NCBI RefSeq assembly: GCF_018831625.1
Contig: NZ_CP065193.1
Coordinates: 806,001 to 870,000 of the forward strand
DNA: 64,000 nt
Reading direction: 5' to 3'
Origin: Spiroplasma endosymbiont of 'Nebria riversi'
GTDB taxonomy: Bacteria > Bacillota_I > Bacilli_A > Mycoplasmatales > Nriv7
Shown here: positions 58,687 to 64,000 of the stretch, piece after piece
How positions within the stretch are numbered: position 1 is the first letter of the stretch
How the letters are laid out: each line of letters starts with the position of its first letter
Program-made: the position numbers and the translations under genes
Notes under the pieces: generated by a model
The model's input: only the letters and a program-made list of their open reading frames with translations
The model's database searches: none
Told to the model about the DNA's origin: nothing

Positions 58687-59611
58687 TTATGTCTTAGTAA
58701 TACTTCTAATTTTATTGCGATATATTAATGATAGTCAACAAATACTAAAAGATACTGTAAACAAAATAACTAATATTAATAAAACCAACGGATAGTATCA
58801 ATCTGCAATATATACAGGAAATAAAACTTTAGTTTTACTATAAATAATATCAGTTAATAATTTAATAATTGGTCTTGCTAAAGGAATGGATATTATTCAA
58901 GTAATTAACATAATTGGCATAAAAATTAATATAAAACGACTAGCTAATCATTTATAATGATACCCAATAACATTTAAAATTGTAACAAATCGCAAACTAT
59001 CATTAATAGTAATATTACTAGTTGCAAAAACAATAATTAAAACAATAACAATAGCTCCAATGATAAAACATATAATTAAACTTTCTAAATAAGTGTTAAA
59101 TTTTAATGTTAACTGTTTTTTTATGATGAATATTAGTAAATACTTCAATTGCACTACTCCAACCTAAATCATCATTTCAATAACCAGTCTTAAATAATTC
59201 ATTTTTATTGAAACTAATTTGATAATTTTTCTTATTACTAACAATTGAAAAATAAGATTGAAAGTCATTCGCTGTATTTTGCGATAACTTGGTATTAAAA
59301 TATGTTGCATTTAAATTAGTATATTCATAAAACTCCTTTTCACGAGTAATAACAGTATCTTTTGTTAAATTATCAAAAGTATCAAAAATATAACCAAATA
59401 ATGGTTTTTTATTATCATCATTAATAAAATTAAAGTCACCATCACTCAAATAAACAAAATCATCTTGTTTTAAGTTTGAAGATTAAACACCGTTAGCATT
59501 TACTAAAAGTGGTAAAATAGTGATCTTATCATACCCAAAATTATTTTGTAAAGACGATAAAAAATGTTCATATTTAATTTTAATATTTTCAATATCAAAA
59601 TCAAAAAATTC
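58687..59611 (-). pseudogene. FtsX-like ABC permease, 3' relic
   Basis: Reverse reading from the IS1595-like copy G: an external domain (NFGYDKITILPLLVNANGV, then TAA, then SSNLKQDDFVYLSDGD), a frameshift near 59130, then a C-terminal FtsX-type region with helices (YLESLIICFIIGAIVIVLII, RFVTILNVIGYHYKWLASRF) and a final helix. The 5' part is gone. Similarity to FtsX permeases is by topology and the R-F-x-x-I-L-x-V-x-G pattern. Confidence 0.65.
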
Positions 59612-59900
59612 TTTTAATTTTGTCGAAAACTCTTGATAAAATAAAAAAAATCATCAACTTGATAATTTTAAAAGGCTTTTATGTAAAATTACTATTTTTA
59701 CTTTAATTTTTTATACATTAAAATATAATACCGCTGTTTGTTGGTTTGGATTTAAACCCTTATGTTGGTATTTTCATTTTCAGAGATTTAAATAATTTTG
59801 AATATTAGTAAAACCTAAACCATGATAATAAATTAAGGCTTCTTTAAGACTGGATTGTAATTTACTGATTTTATTTAAGTTACGATAACTAGCTTCAGGA
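59612..59900 (-). mobile_element. IS1595-like element, copy G (C-terminal fragment)
   Basis: Right terminal repeat TTTTAATTTTGTCG through the LQSSLKEALIYYHGLGFTNI region; ends where the MITE-like end begins (TTCAGGACGCAT). Confidence 0.85.
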
Positions 59901-59938
59901 CGCATAAAGTTTTGTTAGGTAGGAAAATATTTGAATAA
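59898..59938 (-). repeat. MITE-like element, isolated end
   Basis: GGACGCATAAAGTTTTGTTA followed by about 20 more matching bases (AAATATTTGAATAA). The rest of the element is absent; unrelated DNA follows. Confidence 0.7.
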
Positions 59939-60306
59939 GTATTAAGGCAGTCAGCAATGATTGTCTTTTTATTTTATAAGATGTTAAAATTTGTTTTTTG
60001 AAAATTAAATACAAGTGAGTTAATAATGTTGGTATGTATTAAAGCGCGATAAATTGTGGGTGGTCGCCATAACCAAAAGAAGTTTACCAGTTAATAGATA
60101 ACATCCTATTAGCTATAGCAATTTGTTTCGTTTTGCAATAAAAAAATGAATGGGTGGATTTCCTAAAAATATACACGCTATTAAATTAGTTCCAAGGGTA
60201 GGATGCGGACATTAAAGTGTAAAAATTTCTATATAGGGATATACTAAGTTTAAAATTATTAAAATCTTTATCTAATTAAAAAAACAAAATTTACTAACAA
60301 AGCTTG
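59939..60306. other. Non-coding stretch with no recognised gene
   Basis: Frames in both strands are short. It has an unusually G-rich patch (TGTGGGTGGTCGCC, GGGTGGATTTCC, GGGTAGGATGCGG) in otherwise AT-rich DNA, as might be found in a phage or plasmid intergenic/origin region. No function can be assigned. Confidence 0.4.
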
Positions 60307-60341
60307 TTAAACACTTAAATCTGCGATATATAAGTGTTTAA
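60307..60341 (+). terminator. Hairpin, 11-bp stem
   Basis: TTAAACACTTA / TAAGTGTTTAA with a 13-base loop, followed by A rather than T; may be a terminator for the minus strand or a structural element ahead of the next gene. Confidence 0.45.
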
Positions 60342-60343
60342 AA

Positions 60344-60381
60344 AACTAAGTTAACTAAAACTTAGTTAATATAACTTAGTT
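60344..60381 (+). promoter_or_regulatory. AACTAAGTT inverted and direct repeats, operator-like
   Basis: AACTAAGTT at 60344, its complement AACTTAGTT at 60359 and again at 60373, ending 25 bases before an ATG. A similar inverted repeat precedes the ISLre2 transposase, and the last 17 bases up to ATG are identical at both genes. Confidence 0.5.
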
Positions 60382-60405
60382 TATTCATAATAAAGGTAAT
60401 TTATT

Positions 60406-60732
60406 ATGAAAAAAATTGAAAACATTTTCTTAAATACTAAAAAATATCTTTTAAAAGAAACTCAAAACGCAATGCTTATTAAAGCACCAAAAATTCCGTG
60501 ATTTAATGAACAAATCGGTATTTGGTTTCCAAAGCGATTTGTTTATAAAGGAAAATACGAAAATTCAATTTGCATTGGAATAATAAAAGATAGTAAATAT
60601 CAAGTAATTTCAATTAATCAAAAAGAAAAAGAAACCAAATTAATTAAGGGACAAGAATTATTAGGTTTTTTCATTGCCGAAAAAGAAAAAAATAAAAAAG
60701 ATATAAATTATAACTACTTTAAAGGAGTTTAA
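60406..60732 (+). CDS. Small basic protein, possibly phage- or plasmid-derived, 108 aa
   Basis: ATG after AAAGGTAATTTATT. Sequence begins MKKIENIFLNTKKYLLKETQ, with IWFPKRFVYKGKYENSICIG and a Lys-rich C-terminus (EKEKNKKDINYNYFKG). One TGA-Trp (IPWFNEQ). No membrane segment. The next frame begins three bases after its stop. I do not recognise the family. Confidence 0.6.
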
Positions 60733-60734
60733 AA

Positions 60735-61022
60735 ATGAATATCGCGATTGGGCCGCGTTTAGTTTTCTTAGGTATTGTTTTACTTCTTCAAAACAATATC
60801 TAAGAAAACTAAACGCGACCATGTGGTTTAAAAAGTTTACATTTTGAAAAAAATGATATAGTATGAAACGAGCTTAAAAGATTAAAAATTACAATAAAAA
60901 ATGACAAAACGTTTGATAAAACAGAATTTATTGCCTCAAATACTCATGTTAAAATTGCTAATGAAACAATTACTATTCCAATAAAAATACTATCTTTTAA
61001 AGCAGAATTAAAAAATAATTAA
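60735..61022 (+). pseudogene. Small gene interrupted by a 70-bp hairpin element
   Basis: MNIAIG then the hairpin at codon six; beyond it an open frame reads GLKSLHFEKNDIVWNELKRL and continues to FKAELKNN at the stop, with one TGA-Trp. AAAGGAG precedes ATG. The two parts would make a protein of about 70 residues. Confidence 0.5.
60751..60820. repeat. 70-bp near-perfect hairpin with GGTCGCG ends
   Basis: Arms of 31 bases (60751-60781 and 60790-60820), differing at two positions, with loop ACTTCTTC. The arms begin GGCCGCGTTTAGTTTTCTTA and carry the terminal sequence of the MITE-like family and of the 66-bp repeats. Inserted in a small gene. Confidence 0.85.
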
Positions 61023-61075
61023 ACTGTAAAATGGGGGGGATTGGGAACTGTGCAATTAACTGTGTTTCTAAGTGA

Positions 61076-61275
61076 TTAACTTAAATTCACTCTGTCCTCA
61101 AATTTTATCATTAAATGTGAAATTGCACTACCCCAATTTTGAATTGGCATCGTTCATTTCTTAACCATATTTTGAAATGCTAAATAAAATATTTTAAAAA
61201 CTGATGCGTCATTAGGAAAAATCTTTTTATTCTTAATAACTAAACAATTTTTTCATTTTTTCAAAATAGAAAGGA
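61076..61275 (-). pseudogene. IS256-family transposase C-terminal fragment
   Basis: Reads KKIFPNDASVFKIFYLAFQN then KKWTMPIQNWGSAISHLM and ends FEDRVNLS; the F-P-N-D, L-Y-L-A and KKWT-x-x-I-x-N-W patterns are the C-terminus of IS256 transposases. GGGAACTGTGCAATT beyond the stop may be the IS end. The rest is missing. Confidence 0.78.
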
Positions 61276-61293
61276 TGATAAAAAAAAAAATGA

Positions 61294-61323
61294 AAAATGA
61301 CAATTTAATTAAATTGTCATTTT
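61294..61323 (-). terminator. Terminator of the repeat-protein gene
   Basis: A 30-bp perfect palindrome centred on AATTTAATTAAATT, with T runs on both sides. Confidence 0.75.
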
Positions 61324-61349
61324 AAATATTTATTTATATTACAAATTTT

Positions 61350-61477
61350 TTATTCTATTTCTCCTGCAACATTTCCGACAAGGCCACTATAAAGTACCGC
61401 CTTTAGCAAGTACTTTAGAAGAATTTGCTAAATTATTTATTCTGTTTTCTAAATCATTAAGTTTTAATTCTATATTT
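61350..61477 (-). pseudogene. Decayed C-terminal tail of the repeat protein
   Basis: Beyond the present stop, other frames read IELKLNDLENRINNLANSSK (coiled coil) and then LLKAVLYSGLVGNVAGEIE with a stop. GLVGN echoes the N-terminal GLVGNAP of the same gene. Two small frameshifts explain the loss. Confidence 0.5.
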
Positions 61478-62806
61478 TTAATTTTTAATTTCTAACTTAT
61501 AAATTTTATTTGAATCACGCCCCCAAACCAAAAATAATGTATCTGACATTTTATAAAATGAGAATACTTTTATATCTCCACTTAAATTTGTTCAAATTGG
61601 ATTACTTTGATTTGAAAAATCTAAATGTCAAATAGTTGAAGGCCCTAAATCGGGGATCCATTCTAAAAACATAAATTTATTATTAGATAAAAATCAACTT
61701 AATGATCCTTGTTTACCTAAATCATTTCATATTGAATTTTTTGGATTTGAAAAATCTAAATATCAAAGTTTATTCGTATTATATTCCATAATAAAACTTG
61801 TAGTATTGGTTATTTTAGTTACACCACTATCAGAAACCTTTATTACTTCTTCTAAATTAGTTCAAACAGGATTATATGGATTTGAAAAATCTAAATATCA
61901 AAGTTTTTGAGTATTTTTTTCAACAAAAAGAGCTGTTGTGGTTGTAAATTTAATTACATAACCTAATGATCCTTGTTTACCTAAATCATTTCATATTGGA
62001 TTTTTTGGATTTGAAAAATCTAAATATCAAAGTTTATTCGTATTATATTCCAGAATGAAAGCCGTTGTGCTTGAAATAATAGTAATTGCATTGTTTGCAT
62101 TTTTACCCAAGTCAGTTCAAACAGGGTTATATGGATTTGAAAAATCTAAATATCAAAGTTTTTGAGTATTTTTTTCCATAATAAAAGTTATAGCACTAGA
62201 AACATGACCATATCAAGGAGGATTCATAATATTTTTTCCTAAGTCAACCCATCTCCTGCTAACTGGCTTTGTTACATCCAAATAATAAAGCCCATTGGTA
62301 TCTTTTTCTAAAATAATAAAAACTGTATTTGACATTTGAGCAGGACCAAAAGTTACTTTTTTACCTAAGTCAGTTCAAACAGGGTTATATGGATTTGAAA
62401 AATCTAAATATCAAAGTTCATCAGTTTTAAATTCTTGAACAATAACAATTGTATTTAAAACTTTAATAGTTGACCCACTTTGTTTTCCTAAGTCAACCCA
62501 TCTTTCGCTAGCCGGCTTTGTTACATCCAAATAATAAAGTTGTTGATTATTTGTGAAAACAATAATAATTGTATTTGATATTACTGTTGTTAAACCCCCG
62601 AATGTTTTTTCTAGATCAGTTCAAATTGGTGTAATTTCAATTTTATTTTGATAACTATCAATTATTATTGGTTTATTTTTGCTTCTTTTGTATCTTTGTA
62701 AATAATTAATTTCATTTTTTGTTAAAACTGGAGCATTTCCAACAAGCCCTGTCATTCCGCTTCCTGTTATTGTTATAGTTCCTAAGCCCCCTAATATTTT
62801 TTTCAT
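61478..62806 (-). CDS. Secreted repeat protein, predicted beta-propeller, 442 aa
   Basis: N-terminal MKKILGGLGTITITGSG then MTGLVGNAPVLTKNE looks like an export signal without a lipobox. From about residue 60 on, eight repeats of 40-50 residues each carry WYLDFSNPYNPVWTDLGK or YYLDVTKPASERWVDLGK, separated by hydrophobic strands (NTVFIILEKDTNG), a pattern typical of beta-propeller blades. Most Trp are TGA. AAAAGGA ribosome site. A predicted surface or secreted protein; no function is assigned. A truncated coiled-coil tail is left downstream. Confidence 0.7.
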
Positions 62807-63202
62807 TAATATCAAATCCTTTTCACAAATTTTTACTAATTAATAAAAATTTAATAAACAATCAACATCCTTTCTCTAAATATGAGCCTAGAATCTTTCT
62901 TACTTTGGAATCTCCTTATACACCAACAAACAAAAATTTCTACTTTTTCAGGTCATTAAATATGAAAAAATTTAATAACAATTTTATATTTAATTCTTGA
63001 TATCCTTATTTTTTATCATAAAGTTAAGATTATTTTGTTCTAGCGAATTTTATTAAATAAATATGAATAAAATTACTATAATCATTCAAACGAATTTATA
63101 AAATAACAATAAATTTTTAGAAAAACATTTATCTTTAAAAAAGAAAAATAAGTTAACTAAATTTAACTTAGTTAAAATTACTACCAAGAAAGGTAATTTA
63201 TT
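62807..63202. promoter_or_regulatory. Divergent intergenic region
   Basis: 396 bases without a gene between two divergent genes. It must hold both promoters; AT-rich TATAATCA and TTGATATCC stretches are candidates. At 63153-63175 TTAACTAA and TTAGTTAA form an inverted repeat, and AAAGGTAATTTATTATG (63189-63205) is the same as at 60392-60408. Confidence 0.5.
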
Positions 63203-64000
63203 ATGTTAAAAATTAATAATAATGTAAAAACCTTAGAAAACAAGCATTGGTTCAGTTTATTTACAACCCATAAAAATATGTACACTAACAAATGTGAACA
63301 ACTAGCTAATGAATATGAAAAATTAGATGAATACTTATATAAATATCATTATCGGTTAAAACAAGGTTATAAAGTAGTTCATTTTGCTTTAAGAACAATT
63401 ATTACAATTTTTGGTGAAGTTACTTTTAAACGACGCCGATATAAATATTGAAATCAAAAATCAGGTAAATTTGAATACGTATGTTTGGTAGATAAAGAAA
63501 TTGGTCTATTATCCAAACAACGCATTTATTTTGATGTTCAATTTAAATTTTTAAGTCTTTTGGGCGATGGTAAACGGTATCGCGATGTTTTAGATGCTCT
63601 AAATCATTGTTATATTTCAAAAGGTAGCATTTCAAATATTTTAAATAAATACGATATTGCTGAATATTTTCAACTAGCAGAAAAAGAAACTAAAACTAGA
63701 ATTGATGTCAAAAATAAGGATTTATATATTCAACTAGATGAGACATTTTTAGCGACATTAGATCAGAAAGTTAAACAAGACCAAAGAATTCGTTTAGTTA
63801 CTTTTCATACCGGACATAAAGAAAAAAATTACAAAAATGCTCGTAGAGAATTAGAAAACAAACGAGGTCGTTTTCTAATGTTAAAAGTTGGTAAACGAAT
63901 AAATACAATGGATTATCGTGATTTATTAATTAAGGAATTACAAAAACATTATGTGAATATTAATTATGACATAATAATTGTTTGTGGCGAAGGCGCTACT
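63203..64000 (+). CDS. ISLre2-family transposase (UPF0236), cut by window end
   Basis: 266 residues visible from ATG after AAGAAAGG. GYKVVHFALRTIITIFGEVT and FKRRRYKYW near the start, then QRIYFDVQFKFLSLLGDGKR and YIQLDETFLATL give the typical family order (N-terminal helix region, GEV-x-x-x-RR, DE-T). Two TGA-Trp. It is the intact counterpart of the relic at 12.5-13.35 kb. The C-terminus lies outside the window. Confidence 0.88.

Noticed and set aside
60307-60381. Replication origin
   Set aside because: Hairpin and inverted repeats look origin-like, but there is no DnaA-box cluster or dnaA/rep gene that I can recognise nearby; kept as operator-like repeats only.

Overview
The window looks like a Spiroplasma chromosome, most likely from the citri clade. 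The DNA is very AT-rich. Almost every housekeeping gene reads through in-frame TGA codons as tryptophan, and a tRNA-Trp with a TCA anticodon is present at 19.6 kb. Plectrovirus-like genes, UPF0236/ISLre2 transposases and many decayed IS copies fit that group. Genus is well supported by this combination; clade is inference. All CDS coordinates were built with TGA as Trp (genetic code 4), so many reading frames that look short under the standard code are fused here.

Layout. 0-10 kb (+): lepA, argS, ptsI, a small membrane protein, leuS and a broken nucleotidyltransferase. 10-15 kb: an accessory island with a decayed unknown element, the only IS3 copy with an intact orfB, an ISLre2 relic and an IS1595-like copy, then tRNA-Ser. 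15-19.7 kb (+): cls, a possible DarT-like protein, proS, an acyl carrier protein, a Fur-family regulator and tRNA-Trp(UCA). 19.7-22.4 kb: a 10-bp tandem repeat, a dead IS3 copy and a pepA pseudogene. 22.4-26.8 kb (-): the str operon rpsL-rpsG-fusA and tuf. 27-40.7 kb (-): a frameshifted membrane protein, then the cluster rpmE - degenerate ABC ATPase - DHH phosphoesterase - tdk - prfA - prmC - membrane proteins - tsaC, split by an IS3 copy. 40.8-46 kb: a lipoprotein metalloprotease bracketed by related small repeats, stacked IS copies and a plectrovirus fragment. 46-58.6 kb (-): a UPF0154 protein, tkt, aspS, hisS, a DUF2130 protein, nested IS debris, phoU and smc. 58.7-64 kb: an FtsX-like pseudogene, phage- or plasmid-like DNA, a secreted repeat protein predicted to form a beta-propeller, and an ISLre2 transposase running off the end.

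Four repeat families explain most of the non-housekeeping DNA. (1) An IS3-family element of about 1.2 kb: four near-full copies and four fragments. (2) An IS1595-like element of 1145 bp with 8-bp target duplications: eight copies or pieces. (3) A 283-294-bp MITE-like non-coding element with imperfect terminal repeats and 7-8-bp target duplications: three copies and one end. (4) A related 66-70-bp family sharing the same terminal sequence, one member of which is a near-perfect hairpin.

Core genes run in compact, co-directional, often overlapping operons (TAATG junctions at ptsI/small membrane protein, DHH/tdk and hisS/aspS), mostly for translation and central metabolism. The accessory layer is dominated by insertion and decay, with IS ends supplying the stop codons of two host genes. 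The best candidates for undescribed biology are the MITE/hairpin family, the ABC protein that has lost its Walker A, the DarT-like protein, the beta-propeller surface protein and the metalloprotease.
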